Positions 51,561 to 59,926 of a DNA stretch of 64,000 nucleotides are shown one piece after another. A program made the position numbers and the translations under genes. A model generated the notes under the pieces. The model ran no database searches and was not told where the DNA came from. It saw nothing but the letters and a program-made list of their open reading frames with translations. This DNA comes from Allobosea sp. Root483D1 (GTDB taxonomy: Bacteria; Pseudomonadota; Alphaproteobacteria; Rhizobiales; Beijerinckiaceae): NCBI RefSeq assembly GCF_001429505.1, contig NZ_LMJW01000016.1:248001-312000 (forward strand), read 5' to 3'. Positions within the stretch are counted from its first letter, which is position 1, and the number at the start of each line of letters is the position of its first letter.

Positions 51561-52646
51561 TCAGCGCGAGCGCAACCGGTTCATGAAGGCGTCGTAGGAG
51601 AGTTCCGCCACCTGCCACCAGAGCAGGTTCTCGCCACGGAAGGCGACCATCGACTCATAGCCCTTCTTGAAGGCTTCGCTCTTGGCCGAGGTCTCGGCGT
51701 AGTATTCCTCGGCCGCCTTGAGCGAGGCTTCCATGATCGGCTGCGGGAAAGCCTTGAGCTGCGCGCCCTGGGCGATCAACTTGCGCAGGCCGCCCGGATT
51801 GACGAAGTCGTACTTCGCCAGCATCCAGTTGTTGGCGGCTTCGCAGGCATTCTGCATGATCGCCTGATAGTGCTTGGGCAGCTTGTTCCACTGCTCCTGG
51901 TTGATGACGAGGTGCAGCATGGCGCCGCCCTCCCACCAGCCGGGATAGTAGTAATAGGGCGCGACCTTCACGAAGCCGAGCTTCTCGTCGTCATAGGGGC
52001 CGACGAACTCGGCGGCGTCGATCGTGCCGCGCTCCAGCGCCGGGTAGACGTCGCCCGCTGCGATCTGTGTCGGCACCACGCCGAGCTTGGCCAGCACCGC
52101 GCCGCCCATGCCGCCGATGCGGAACTTCAGGCCCTTGAGGTCATCGACTGTCTTCAACTCCTTGCGGAAGAAGCCGCCCATCTGGCAGCCAGAATTGCCG
52201 CAGGGGATCGAGTAGGCGTTGAACTTGGCGAGCGCGCCGTTGACGATCTGTTCGCCGCCGCCGAAATACCACCAGCTGTGCTGCTGGCGGGCGTTGAGGC
52301 CGAAGGGGATGCCGGTGCCGAGGCCGAGAGCTGGCTCCTTGCCCACATAGAAATAGGTCGGCGTATGCGCGCACTCGACCGTGCCGGAGGTGACGGCGTC
52401 GAGCGCCTGCAGGCCGGGCACGATCTCGCCGGCCGAGAAGGTCTGGATCTGGAACTTGCCGTCGGTCGCCTCGCCCATGAACTTCGCGAACTGCTGGGCG
52501 GTGCCGTAGATCGTGTCGAGCTGCTTCGGGAAGCTCGAGGTCAGGCGCCACTTTATCTCAGGCATCGACTGCGCGATCGCGGGCATCGCGATCGGCGCGG
52601 CGGCCGCGGCGAGCGCGCCCGTCTTCAAAAACGTACGGCGTTGCAT
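51561..52646 (-). CDS. TRAP transporter substrate-binding protein (DctP family)
   Basis: A 361-residue periplasmic binding protein with a twin-arginine-type signal (MQRRTFLKTGALAAAAAPIAMPAIAQ; RR at 3-4). The mature part is of the TakP/alpha-keto-acid branch: WRLTSSFPKQLDTIYG, PTYFYVGKEPALG, LKGLKFRIGGMGGAVL with the conserved Arg that grips carboxylates, and ERGTIDAAEFVGPYDDEKLG. No DctQ or DctM membrane genes are adjacent, so it is an orphan. It lies inside the homogentisate block, divergent from the FAH-family gene by 62 bases, suggesting it binds an aromatic keto acid such as 4-hydroxyphenylpyruvate; that is inference. Confidence 0.9.
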   Translation of the reverse strand: MQRRTFLKTGALAAAAAPIAMPAIAQSMPEIKWRLTSSFPKQLDTIYGTAQQFAKFMGEATDGKFQIQTFSAGEIVPGLQALDAVTSGTVECAHTPTYFYVGKEPALGLGTGIPFGLNARQQHSWWYFGGGEQIVNGALAKFNAYSIPCGNSGCQMGGFFRKELKTVDDLKGLKFRIGGMGGAVLAKLGVVPTQIAAGDVYPALERGTIDAAEFVGPYDDEKLGFVKVAPYYYYPGWWEGGAMLHLVINQEQWNKLPKHYQAIMQNACEAANNWMLAKYDFVNPGGLRKLIAQGAQLKAFPQPIMEASLKAAEEYYAETSAKSEAFKKGYESMVAFRGENLLWWQVAELSYDAFMNRLRSR

Positions 52647-52708
52647 GGACTTTCCTCCCCGGGACGGATTTGCTGCCATCATCACTGTTCGGCGAGGATT
52701 GAAAAGAG

Positions 52709-53722
52709 ATGAAAGTCGCATCCCTCATGCATGGCCGGGATGGCCGCCTCGTCGTCGTCTCGAACGACCTGACCCGCGCGACCGACGCCTTTCCCGTCGT
52801 GGCGACGCTGCAGGGCGCGCTCGACGACTGGGCGCGCTGCGCCCCGCGCCTCGCCGATCTCGCCGAGAGCCTCGAGCACGGCTCGGTGCCGTCCTTCCGT
52901 TTCCACGAGCATCACTGCGCCTCGCCCTTGCCACGTGCCTATCAGTGGGTCGATGGCTCGGCCTATGTGAACCATGTCGAATTGGTCAGGAAGGCGCGGG
53001 GCGCCGAGATGCCCGAGAGCTTCTGGACCGATCCGCTGATGTACCAGGGCGGCTCCGATTCCTTCCTCGGGCCTCGCCAGGCGGTAAAGCTGGCGAGCGA
53101 GGATTACGGCATCGATCTCGAGGCCGAGATCGCCGTCGTCACCGGCGACGTGCCGATGGGCGTCACGCCCGAGGAGGCGAGGGGGCTGATCCGCCTCGTC
53201 ATGCTCGTGAATGACGTGAGCTTGCGGAATCTGATTCCCAACGAATTGGGCAAAGGCTTTGGTTTCCTTCAAGCAAAGCCGTCTTCCGCCTTCTCGCCGG
53301 CGGCGGTGACGCCGGACGAGCTCGGCCCCGCCTGGAAGGATGGCAAGCTCAGTCTGCCGCTGCTCGCCCAGATCAACGGCAAACCCTTCGGCAAGCCTGA
53401 GGCGGGCGTCGACATGACCTTCGATTTCGGCGTGCTGATCGCCCATGCCGCCAAGACCCGCCCGCTCGTCGCCGGCACCATCGTTGGCTCCGGCACGGTC
53501 TCGAACCGCGACGCCGATGGCGGACCGGGCAGGCCCGTCGCCGAGGGCGGGCTCGGCTATGCCTGCATCGCCGAACAACGCATGGTCGAGACCATCCGGC
53601 ATGGCGCGCCGAAGACACCCTTCCTGCGCTTCGGCGACAGCGTCCGCATCGAGATGAAGGCTGCCACCGGCCAATCGATCTTCGGCGCGATCGAGCAGGA
53701 AATCCTGCCGCATGCGGGGTGA
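52709..53722 (+). CDS. Fumarylacetoacetate hydrolase family protein
   Basis: A 337-residue protein of the FAH superfamily, most likely the fumarylacetoacetase of tyrosine breakdown given hmgA nearby. The metal-binding glutamates are in GIDLEAEIAVVTGD, and the C-terminal TIVGSGTVSNRDADGG and GDSVRIEMKA are family signatures. The N-terminal 75 residues (MKVASLMHGRDGRLVVVSNDL) match the bacterial fumarylacetoacetase subgroup. Starts 62 bases from the divergent TRAP gene, so the two promoters must overlap. Maleylacetoacetate isomerase is not in the window. Confidence 0.93.
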   Translation: MKVASLMHGRDGRLVVVSNDLTRATDAFPVVATLQGALDDWARCAPRLADLAESLEHGSVPSFRFHEHHCASPLPRAYQWVDGSAYVNHVELVRKARGAEMPESFWTDPLMYQGGSDSFLGPRQAVKLASEDYGIDLEAEIAVVTGDVPMGVTPEEARGLIRLVMLVNDVSLRNLIPNELGKGFGFLQAKPSSAFSPAAVTPDELGPAWKDGKLSLPLLAQINGKPFGKPEAGVDMTFDFGVLIAHAAKTRPLVAGTIVGSGTVSNRDADGGPGRPVAEGGLGYACIAEQRMVETIRHGAPKTPFLRFGDSVRIEMKAATGQSIFGAIEQEILPHAG

Positions 53723-53730
53723 AGCCACAC

Positions 53731-53838
53731 CGTCATTCTCGGGCGAAGCAAAGCGCAGACCCGAGAATCTCAGGACGATTCGGGCGCCGACTGGAGCCCT
53801 CGCGGCTTGAGATGCCCGGGTCAAGCCCGAGCATGACG
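53731..53838. repeat. 108-bp paired-palindrome repeat (copy 1)
   Basis: Bounded by CGTCAT (53731-53736) and ATGACG (53833-53838). First hairpin ATTCTCGGG/CCCGAGAAT (53735-53768), second ATGCCCGGG-TCAAG-CCCGAGCAT (one mismatch). Closely related to the element at 63263-63354. It separates the fumarylacetoacetase-like and MBL genes. Confidence 0.8.
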
Positions 53839-53869
53839 TCAGTATCGACACGTTTTACGAGGTTGCCCC

Positions 53870-54826
53870 ATGTCCTCCCCCGCTTTCGCCTCCACCGCCG
53901 ATCTCGGCGAGAAGACCGTCTCTTTCGAGGAGGTCGGCAAGGGCGTCTACGCCTATACCGCCGAGGGCGATCCCAATAGCGGCGTCGTCGTCGGCGACGA
54001 CAGCGTGCTCGTCTTCGACGCGCAGGCGACGCCGACCATGGCTGAGCGCGTCATCGCCCGGGTGCGCGAGGTCACCGACAAGCCGGTCAGCCATGTCGTG
54101 CTCTCGCATTATCACGCCGTGCGCGTGCTCGGCGCGCCGGCCTATGGCGCCAAGGAGATCGTCTGCTCGGATGCGGCGCGGGCGATGATCGTCGAGCGCG
54201 GCGAGGAGGACAAGGCGAGCGAGATCGGCCGTTTCCCGCGGCTCTTTCAAGGCGCCGACTCTATCCGCCCGGGCCTGACCTGGCCGACCACGACCTTCTC
54301 GCACAACGCCTCGATCTGGCTCGGCAGCCGCGAGGTCCGCCTGATGAAACTTGGCCGCGGCCACACCGCCGGCGACATCGTCGCCTGGGCGCCGGACACC
54401 AACGTGATCTTCGCCGGCGACCTCGTTGAATACGGCGCCACACCCTATTGCGGCGACGCCCACTTCACCGACTGGCCGGCGACGCTCGATGCGCTCGCCG
54501 CCTTCGCACCCGCCGCCATGGTGCCGGGCCGCGGCGCGGCCCTGACCAACCGGGGCATGGTCGCCGACGGCATCAAGGGCACGCGCGCCTTCCTCTCCGA
54601 CCTCTATGAGGCGGTGAAGGGCCATGTCGCCCAAGGGCGTTCGCTGCGCGAAACCTTCGAGCGCGTCCACGAGACGCTGAAGCCCTCCTATGGCGACTGG
54701 GTGATCTTCGAGCACTGCCTGCCCTTCAACGTCACCCGCGCCTATGACGAGGCTGGCGGCCTCGACCATCCGCGCATCTGGACCGACGAGCGCGACCGCC
54801 AGATGTGGCTGGACCTGCGCGGCTGA
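53870..54826 (+). CDS. MBL-fold metallo-hydrolase with altered metal site
   Basis: A 318-residue metallo-beta-lactamase-fold protein. The first metal motif is H80-Y-H82-A-V-R85 where the family has HxHxDH, so the Asp and third His of the second metal site are missing. H165 (GRGHTAGD) and D184 (FAGDLVEYG) are present, but the usual PGHG motif reads VPGRG. It may bind one metal or none in the standard way. The subgroup with HYHAVRVLG is, as I recall, common near aromatic catabolism genes. It is followed closely by the FAD monooxygenase gene (11-base gap) and probably acts on an ester or lactone of that pathway. Confidence 0.85.
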   Translation: MSSPAFASTADLGEKTVSFEEVGKGVYAYTAEGDPNSGVVVGDDSVLVFDAQATPTMAERVIARVREVTDKPVSHVVLSHYHAVRVLGAPAYGAKEIVCSDAARAMIVERGEEDKASEIGRFPRLFQGADSIRPGLTWPTTTFSHNASIWLGSREVRLMKLGRGHTAGDIVAWAPDTNVIFAGDLVEYGATPYCGDAHFTDWPATLDALAAFAPAAMVPGRGAALTNRGMVADGIKGTRAFLSDLYEAVKGHVAQGRSLRETFERVHETLKPSYGDWVIFEHCLPFNVTRAYDEAGGLDHPRIWTDERDRQMWLDLRG

Positions 54827-54837
54827 GGCGTCGCCCT

Positions 54838-56406
54838 ATGCAGCCCTTCCGCCGGTTCGCCTACCAACGCAGTCCGGACCAGGACGCGGCCACGCCGGCC
54901 CGCCACCCGGTGGTCATCGTCGGCGCTGGCCCCGTCGGGCTGACGCTGGCGCTTGATCTGGCGCGCCGGCAGGTCCCGGTCGTGCTGATCGACGATTCCG
55001 ATCGGATCGGCGAGGGCTCGCGCGCCATCTGCTTCGCCAAGCGCACGCTCGAGATCTTCGACCGGCTCGGGCTTGCCGAGGCGATGGTCGCCAAGGGCGT
55101 GACCTGGCAGAAGGGCAAGGTTTTTCGCGGCGAGGCGCAGCTCTACGAGTTCGATCTCCTGCCCGAGGGCGGCTACAAGCAGCCGGCCTTCATCAACCTC
55201 CAGCAGTTCTATGTCGAGGCGGCGCTGGTCGAAGCCGTTCTGGCCGAGCCGCTGGTCGATCTGCGCTGGAGCAACCGGCTCGCCGGCCTGGAAAACCGCG
55301 AGGACGGCGCGGAGCTCAGAATCGCCACGCCGGACGGGGACTACTCTCTCGAAACCGACTGGCTCGTCGCCTGCGATGGCGCACGCTCGCCGACGCGCGG
55401 CCTGCTCGGGCTGGAGTTCCGCGGCGAGGCTTTCGAGGACCGTTTCCTCATCGCCGATGTGAAGATGACCGCGCCGTTCCCGACCGAGCGCTGGTTCTGG
55501 TTCGATCCGCCCTTCCATTCCGGCCAGTCGGCGCTGCTGCACAAGCAGCCGGACGATATCTGGCGCATCGACCTGCAACTCGGCCCCGATGCCGATCCCG
55601 AGCATGAGAAGCGGCCGGAGATCGTGCGGCCCCGGATCGAGCGCATGCTCGGCCATGCCGAGTTTGCGCTGGAATGGGTGTCGGTCTACCGCTTCCAGTG
55701 CCGCCGGCTCGACAGGTTCCTGCATGGTCGCGTGATCTTCGCTGGCGATGCCGCCCATCAGGTCTCGCCCTTCGGCGCCCGCGGCGCCAATTCCGGCATC
55801 CAGGACGCCGACAATCTTGGCTGGAAGCTGGCGCTCGTCACCCAGGCTAGGAGCCCGGCCTCGCTGTTGCAGAGCTATGACGGCGAGCGCGTCGCCGCAG
55901 CCGACGAGAACATCCTGAACTCGACGCGGGCGACCGATTTCATCGCGCCACGCTCGCCCGGCGAGCGGCTGCTGCGGGAAGCTGCGCTGTCGCTGGCGCC
56001 GCTGACCGGCTTCGCCAAGCGCTTCGTCAATTCCGGCCGGCTTTCGTTGCCTTCAGCCTATGCCGGCTCGGCGCTCTCGACGGAGGATGACGGCTGCGAA
56101 GGCAACCTGCCGCCGGGCGCGCCCTTTCTCGATGCTCCGCTGGCCAATGCCTCCCACGCCTGGCTGAGCGAGGCCTTTTCGACTGGGCAGGCGATCCTGC
56201 TCGGTGAGGCGGCAGCGACGCTTGCGCCTGACGGTGTTCTTCCGATCGAGCCGGTTGAAGGCGACGAGACGCTGCGCCGCCGTTACGCCCTGGATTCTGG
56301 TGCGGTCGTATTGCTGCGGCCGGATGGGCATGTCGCCGCCCGCTTCCGCGGGCCGCGACGAGCCGCGATCGAGGCCGCGATCGAGCGGATGGAGGGCAGG
56401 GGATGA
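54838..56406 (+). CDS. FAD-dependent aromatic monooxygenase (PHBH/MhpA family)
   Basis: A 522-residue flavin monooxygenase of the p-hydroxybenzoate hydroxylase superfamily. The ADP-binding GAGPVGL is at residues 29-35, the DG-type motif is in WLVACDGARSPTRGLLGL, and the FAD-binding GDAAHQVSPFGARGANSGIQDADNLGWKL segment is complete; a thioredoxin-like C-terminal domain follows. It hydroxylates an aromatic ring using NADH or NADPH and oxygen; similar to 3-(3-hydroxyphenyl)propionate hydroxylase. It overlaps the DUF2783 gene by 4 bases. Likely substrate is a hydroxyphenyl acid feeding the homogentisate route. Confidence 0.88.
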   Translation: MQPFRRFAYQRSPDQDAATPARHPVVIVGAGPVGLTLALDLARRQVPVVLIDDSDRIGEGSRAICFAKRTLEIFDRLGLAEAMVAKGVTWQKGKVFRGEAQLYEFDLLPEGGYKQPAFINLQQFYVEAALVEAVLAEPLVDLRWSNRLAGLENREDGAELRIATPDGDYSLETDWLVACDGARSPTRGLLGLEFRGEAFEDRFLIADVKMTAPFPTERWFWFDPPFHSGQSALLHKQPDDIWRIDLQLGPDADPEHEKRPEIVRPRIERMLGHAEFALEWVSVYRFQCRRLDRFLHGRVIFAGDAAHQVSPFGARGANSGIQDADNLGWKLALVTQARSPASLLQSYDGERVAAADENILNSTRATDFIAPRSPGERLLREAALSLAPLTGFAKRFVNSGRLSLPSAYAGSALSTEDDGCEGNLPPGAPFLDAPLANASHAWLSEAFSTGQAILLGEAAATLAPDGVLPIEPVEGDETLRRRYALDSGAVVLLRPDGHVAARFRGPRRAAIEAAIERMEGRG

Positions 56407-56624
56407 CTGCCGCGGTTGCCATGGCCCCCGTGAACGGGCTCGCGCGCGAATCGCGCTTCGCCGATCCTGATGCCGCCTTTCGCCTGCTGGCGAAGGCGCA
56501 TCGTGACCTCGATGAGCGCGAAAGTGCCGCACTCAATGCCCGCCTCATTCTGATCCTCGCCAACCATATCGGCGACGAGGCGATCCTGCGCGAGGCCGTG
56601 GCGCTGGCGCACGAGGCGAGGTAG
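56403..56624 (+). CDS. DUF2783 domain protein
   Basis: A 73-residue helical protein: FADPDAAFRLLAKAHRDLDERES and LNARLILILANHIGDEAILREAVALA fit the DUF2783 family. These tiny proteins are almost always encoded right after a flavin monooxygenase gene of the type found here, which suggests a small partner or regulator of that enzyme. It overlaps the monooxygenase stop by ATGA, so it is translationally coupled. Confidence 0.88.
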   Translation: MTAAVAMAPVNGLARESRFADPDAAFRLLAKAHRDLDERESAALNARLILILANHIGDEAILREAVALAHEAR

Positions 56625-56658
56625 ACTCGGCTCACGACACCTTGGAGCCTTGAGCCTG

Positions 56659-57192
56659 ATGGAAGATCTGCCGACCTTCTACTCCACCGTGATCCCGCTC
56701 GGCTTCTTCTTCTGGGGGCCGGCGCTGGTGGTGCTGACGCTGTTGCTCTCCTGGCTCTGGGCGCGCAGCCTCAAGGTCGACCGGGCGCTGGAGAGCGATT
56801 TCAACGGCTTCACCAAGGAAGACGTCGAGAAGCTGTTCTCGCTCTACGGCCCCGAGCGCCGGGCGATCTACCGCAACAAGCTGCTGCCGGCCGATCTCGC
56901 CTTTGCGCTGGTCTATGCGGTCGTCGGCGCGCTGATCGTCACCGGCCTGTCGATGCGCGGCTATCCCTGGTGGGTGGCAGCGCTTTGCGGCGGCGGCTGG
57001 CTCTTCGGCGGGCTCTGCGACGTCGCCGAGAACCTCGCCATCGCGCGCCTGCTCGATCGCTATCCCAAGGTCGAGAGCGGCACGGTCGCCTTCGCCAGCG
57101 GCTTCACCCAACTGAAGCTGGTGCTGACCGGGCTCGGCTTCGTCGGCGCGATCGCGGCTTATTATCTCGCCTTCAAGCCGATCGTCGCCTGA
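56659..57192 (+). CDS. Hypothetical membrane protein
   Basis: A 177-residue protein with about four membrane helices: one at the N terminus (IPLGFFFWGPALVVLTLLLSWLW), a middle pair (LAFALVYAVVGALIVTGL; WVAALCGGGWLFGGLCDVAENL) and one near the end (LKLVLTGLGFVGAIAAYYLAF). Between them is a cytoplasmic stretch (FTKEDVEKLFSLYGPERRAIYRNK). The ATG at 56659 is preferred to a TTG at 56650 for ribosome-site spacing. No named family is recognised. It is followed 2 bases later by the LprI-like gene, so the two are co-transcribed. Confidence 0.75.
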   Translation: MEDLPTFYSTVIPLGFFFWGPALVVLTLLLSWLWARSLKVDRALESDFNGFTKEDVEKLFSLYGPERRAIYRNKLLPADLAFALVYAVVGALIVTGLSMRGYPWWVAALCGGGWLFGGLCDVAENLAIARLLDRYPKVESGTVAFASGFTQLKLVLTGLGFVGAIAAYYLAFKPIVA

Positions 57193-57194
57193 GC

Positions 57195-57587
57195 ATGCGC
57201 GGCGTCGCGCGTGCCTTGCTGGTTGCGGGCGTCTTCGGCGCGCTGGTCGGGCCGGCGGCGGCCGACGAAGCCTATAAGCGCTGCATCGACACATCTGACG
57301 GCACCAATCCCGCATGGGCCGCCTGCGGCGGGGCATGGGTTGCGCGCGAGGATGCCAAGCTGAACGCAGCCTGGAAGCGTCTCCTCGCGGCGAGCGAGCC
57401 GGCGACCAGGAAGGACCTGCTCGGCGAGCAGCGCGCCTGGAACGCCTTCAAGGACAAGGCCTGCCAATTCTACGCCAATGGCGATTTCGGCCGGGAAGGG
57501 CAGGTTCTGCATTTCCCGAGCTGCCGCGCCGAGCTCATCGCCCAGCGTACCGCGACGCTCGACAGCTACGGCGCCGACCGGCGCTAA
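57195..57587 (+). CDS. Lysozyme inhibitor LprI-like protein (DUF1311)
   Basis: A 130-residue secreted protein: signal peptide MRGVARALLVAGVFGALVGPAAA, then a DUF1311/LprI domain with four Cys. It has the pattern of conserved Cys and helices (RCIDTSDGTNPAWAACGGAWVAREDAKLNAAWKRLL in parts, LLGEQRAWNAFKDKACQFY, FPSCRAELIAQRTATL) seen in LprI, an inhibitor of lysozyme in mycobacteria, though most members are of unknown role. Its start is 2 bases from the upstream membrane protein stop. Confidence 0.88.
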   Translation: MRGVARALLVAGVFGALVGPAAADEAYKRCIDTSDGTNPAWAACGGAWVAREDAKLNAAWKRLLAASEPATRKDLLGEQRAWNAFKDKACQFYANGDFGREGQVLHFPSCRAELIAQRTATLDSYGADRR

Positions 57588-57593
57588 CAAACA

Positions 57594-58127
57594 TCAGGCC
57601 GCGATGTAAACGCGCCGAAGGCGGAAGCGGACCGCGGGCACAGGCGTTGCGCCGATCAGGATCTCGATCTCGCTCGGCGCCGATTCGAAGCCGAGCCGCG
57701 CCGCCAGCTGCAGCGATGCTGCGTTCTGCGGATGCGTGACGATGAGGGTCTCCGGCAGCTCTAACGTCTCGAACCCGTAGCGGAGCAGCCGGTCCACCGC
57801 TTCCCGGGCGAAGCCCTGTCCCCAATGCCGGGCGGCGAAGCGATAGCTGATCTGGGCCTGCTCCGCGTCGTCGCCATCCGGAATGAGCCCGACATAGCCG
57901 AGCGGGTCGCTTTCGTCTGTGCGGGCGAACACGGTCCAGTATCCGAGTCCGCGTTCGACATGGAGGAAGCTGCGCGCTGCGACGCCCTCGCGGCCCATCG
58001 CCGGATCGCCGACTGCTGCGATGTAGCGCATGACCAGTGGGTCGGCGTTGAGGGTGGCGATAAAGTCGAGGTCGGCCTCGGTTCGCTGCTTCAGGAGCAA
58101 ACGCTCGGTTACCAGCTCGGGCAGCAT
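57594..58127 (-). CDS. GNAT-family N-acetyltransferase (RimJ/RimL type)
   Basis: A 177-residue acetyltransferase. It opens ELVTERLLLKQRTEADLDFIATLNADP, typical of the RimJ/RimL branch, and the acetyl-CoA-binding motif is around AARHWGQGFAREAVDRLLRYGF (Q/R-x-x-G-x-G/A). PQNAASLQLAARLGFE is the conserved Asn-Ala-x-S helix. The start at 58127 is used because it aligns with the family N terminus; longer frames add unrelated residues. The protein or metabolite acetylated is unknown. Confidence 0.9.
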   Translation of the reverse strand: MLPELVTERLLLKQRTEADLDFIATLNADPLVMRYIAAVGDPAMGREGVAARSFLHVERGLGYWTVFARTDESDPLGYVGLIPDGDDAEQAQISYRFAARHWGQGFAREAVDRLLRYGFETLELPETLIVTHPQNAASLQLAARLGFESAPSEIEILIGATPVPAVRFRLRRVYIAA

Positions 58128-58241
58128 GGTCGTCACTCTGTTGCTTGGTTTGCCTATTGAGCGTCGCATGCACTGGTGCGGCCGGGCTCGCCATCCCATA
58201 TCCTGCCGGCTGTCCTGCGGGAACGCTTTGGGAGAAACTGG

Positions 58242-58757
58242 ATGAGCTTTCGTCGTTGCCTTCTCGCCGTCTCGGCTGTTCTCGCGCTCGCTGGCGTCGC
58301 TGCGCCGGCCTTCGCGCAGGAGGACCTGATCTTCAGGAAGTCGACGGTCTGGAAGATGCTGACCCCGGACGACAAGCTCGCGGTCTACGGCGTCGACGAC
58401 CCGGTCGTCGAGGGCGTCGCCTGCCATTACACCGTGCCCGAGAAGGGCGGCGTCTCCGGCATGTTCGGCGTCGCCGAGGAGGTCTCGGAGGTCTCGCTCG
58501 CCTGCCGCCAGGTCGGCCCGGTGAAGATCAAGGAGAAGTTCTCGCAGGGCGACGTCGTCTTCCGCGAGCGCCGTTCGCTGATCTGGAAGAAGATGCAGAT
58601 CGTGCGCGGCTGCGACACCAAGCGCAACGTCCTGATCTACATGGTCTACACCGACAAGCTGATCGACGGCTCGCCGCAGAACTCGACCTCGAGCGTGCCG
58701 ATCATGCCCTGGGGCGGGATGGGCGAAGTGCCGAAATGCTCGGAATGGGTGAGATAG
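58242..58757 (+). CDS. creA: CreA family protein
   Basis: A 171-residue exported protein of the CreA family (conserved periplasmic protein of unknown function, encoded near creBCD in E. coli). Signal peptide MSFRRCLLAVSAVLALAGVAAPAFAQ, then DLIFRKSTVWKMLTPDDKLAVYGVDDPVVEGVACHYT, SLACRQVGPVKIKEKFSQGDVVFRERRSL and LIYMVYTDKLIDGSPQNSTS, all strong matches to the family. AGGAG-like GGGAGAAA precedes the ATG. No two-component cre genes are nearby. Confidence 0.93.
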   Translation: MSFRRCLLAVSAVLALAGVAAPAFAQEDLIFRKSTVWKMLTPDDKLAVYGVDDPVVEGVACHYTVPEKGGVSGMFGVAEEVSEVSLACRQVGPVKIKEKFSQGDVVFRERRSLIWKKMQIVRGCDTKRNVLIYMVYTDKLIDGSPQNSTSSVPIMPWGGMGEVPKCSEWVR

Positions 58758-58778
58758 CGCGCGTCCCGATCGCCCTCT

Positions 58779-59126
58779 CTAACGAGGCGTATAGTCGCCG
58801 GTGTAGTTGCAGTTCGCGCCGTGGAAATGAGCGCAGCTGCCGGTCTCCGTTATCGTAAGGGCGCGGCCCCGGCGACGGATGTCCAGGCGGCAGATGTCGT
58901 CGTATTCCTTGGCTTCGGCCACGAGCCGATCGCCCTGGGGGCGGCCGCGCGCCGAAATCACACCGACGCAGCTCCTGCTGCCGATCTCGATATCGACCTT
59001 GAGCACGCCGGCGCCGGCCGGGCGGATCGTCATGCTGCCGCCGAGCGTTCGATAGCGGCCCTCGAAGGCATGGGCCGGCAGGAGTGCCGTCAAGACGACG
59101 GCGGCGACGAGCGCTGAGCGGACCAT
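58779..59126 (-). CDS. Small secreted hypothetical protein
   Basis: A 115-residue exported protein: signal peptide MVRSALVAAVVLTALLPAHA, then a beta-rich domain with four Cys (GSRSCVG, DDICRL, SCAHFHGANC) and the opening FEGRYRTLGGSMTIRPAG, which looks like a lipocalin/META-type small barrel. No family name recognised. It ends 21 bases from convergent creA. Confidence 0.7.
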   Translation of the reverse strand: MVRSALVAAVVLTALLPAHAFEGRYRTLGGSMTIRPAGAGVLKVDIEIGSRSCVGVISARGRPQGDRLVAEAKEYDDICRLDIRRRGRALTITETGSCAHFHGANCNYTGDYTPR

Positions 59127-59215
59127 GAGCCGACGATCCTCGATGCAACCGCACCAGATCCGCGGCTGCTAAACATACGGCTTGCGTTGATCCGGGGGAA
59201 ACTCGCCCGTCGGGA

Positions 59216-59545
59216 TTAGCCCCCGCAGGTGATCGCCAGCGGCTGCTCTGCCGGGGCGGCGCTGGTCTGGCGCGGGGTCGAGCCGGTGAAATCTTCCGGC
59301 GTGGCAAGGCCATAGGCGGTGGCGACGCGGTGGCCTTGCGACTCGCACCAGGCGTCGGCGACGATCTGGCCGCATTCCGACTTGCTGGCGATGCAGTCGG
59401 CGACGCCATAGCCGTCTCCGGCCGGGATCAGATAGGTGCGCTCGGCTTTGGGGGCGGCGACGGTTCCGGTCGCGGGCAGCAGGGCCAGCGACATTCCGGC
59501 GCCGAGGATTCCGAAGAGCCCGACCAGAGCAACGGCGCGGCGCAT
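59216..59545 (-). CDS. Small secreted hypothetical protein
   Basis: A 109-residue exported protein: signal region MRRAVALVGLFGILGAGMSLALLP, then AERTYLIPAGDGYGVADCIASKSECGQIVADAWCESQGHRVATAYG. The Cys pattern DC-x6-ECG-x7-WCE is one I have seen in short conserved proteins of Rhizobiales (unnamed). The C terminus ends CGG. It lies 89 bases downstream of, and on the same strand as, the next upstream region with no gene. Function unknown. Confidence 0.75.
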   Translation of the reverse strand: MRRAVALVGLFGILGAGMSLALLPATGTVAAPKAERTYLIPAGDGYGVADCIASKSECGQIVADAWCESQGHRVATAYGLATPEDFTGSTPRQTSAAPAEQPLAITCGG

Positions 59546-59926
59546 GATACTGTCCCTGAGACCCGACCGGGGCTGAACCTTCGACATGTCAAACTGGTTC
59601 CAAATGGTTAAGACCGCGTGAACCACGGCAATCTTGGTTGCGCGCAAACCGTCTTTCGCTTGTGGCGGCATTGCGGCGAAGAGAGCTGAAATCGCGGGAG
59701 GGCAGGGCGATGGCGCGCAAGCGTTGCGCAGCTGCCACTTGACGTAAGCGCACATGACAGGCATCACGGCTGGATGACGCGAGCCCTCGCCATTATTTGC
59801 TTGATTTGCCGCTAGCTTTCGCTGGCCGGCTGCTCACGTCATCGTCCCAACGAAAAGACAGACAGCGCCCCGGCCAGCGGCCAGGATAAGCCGTTTTTGT
59901 CGCCTTCTCGTCAGGATACCGCTTCG
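59546..59926. other. Intergenic region, no gene seen
   Basis: Spacer between the divergent small secreted protein gene and cysS. It must hold both promoters. Frames through it are short or lack starts. No hairpin resembling a T-box or other riboswitch is visible near cysS. Confidence 0.5.
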
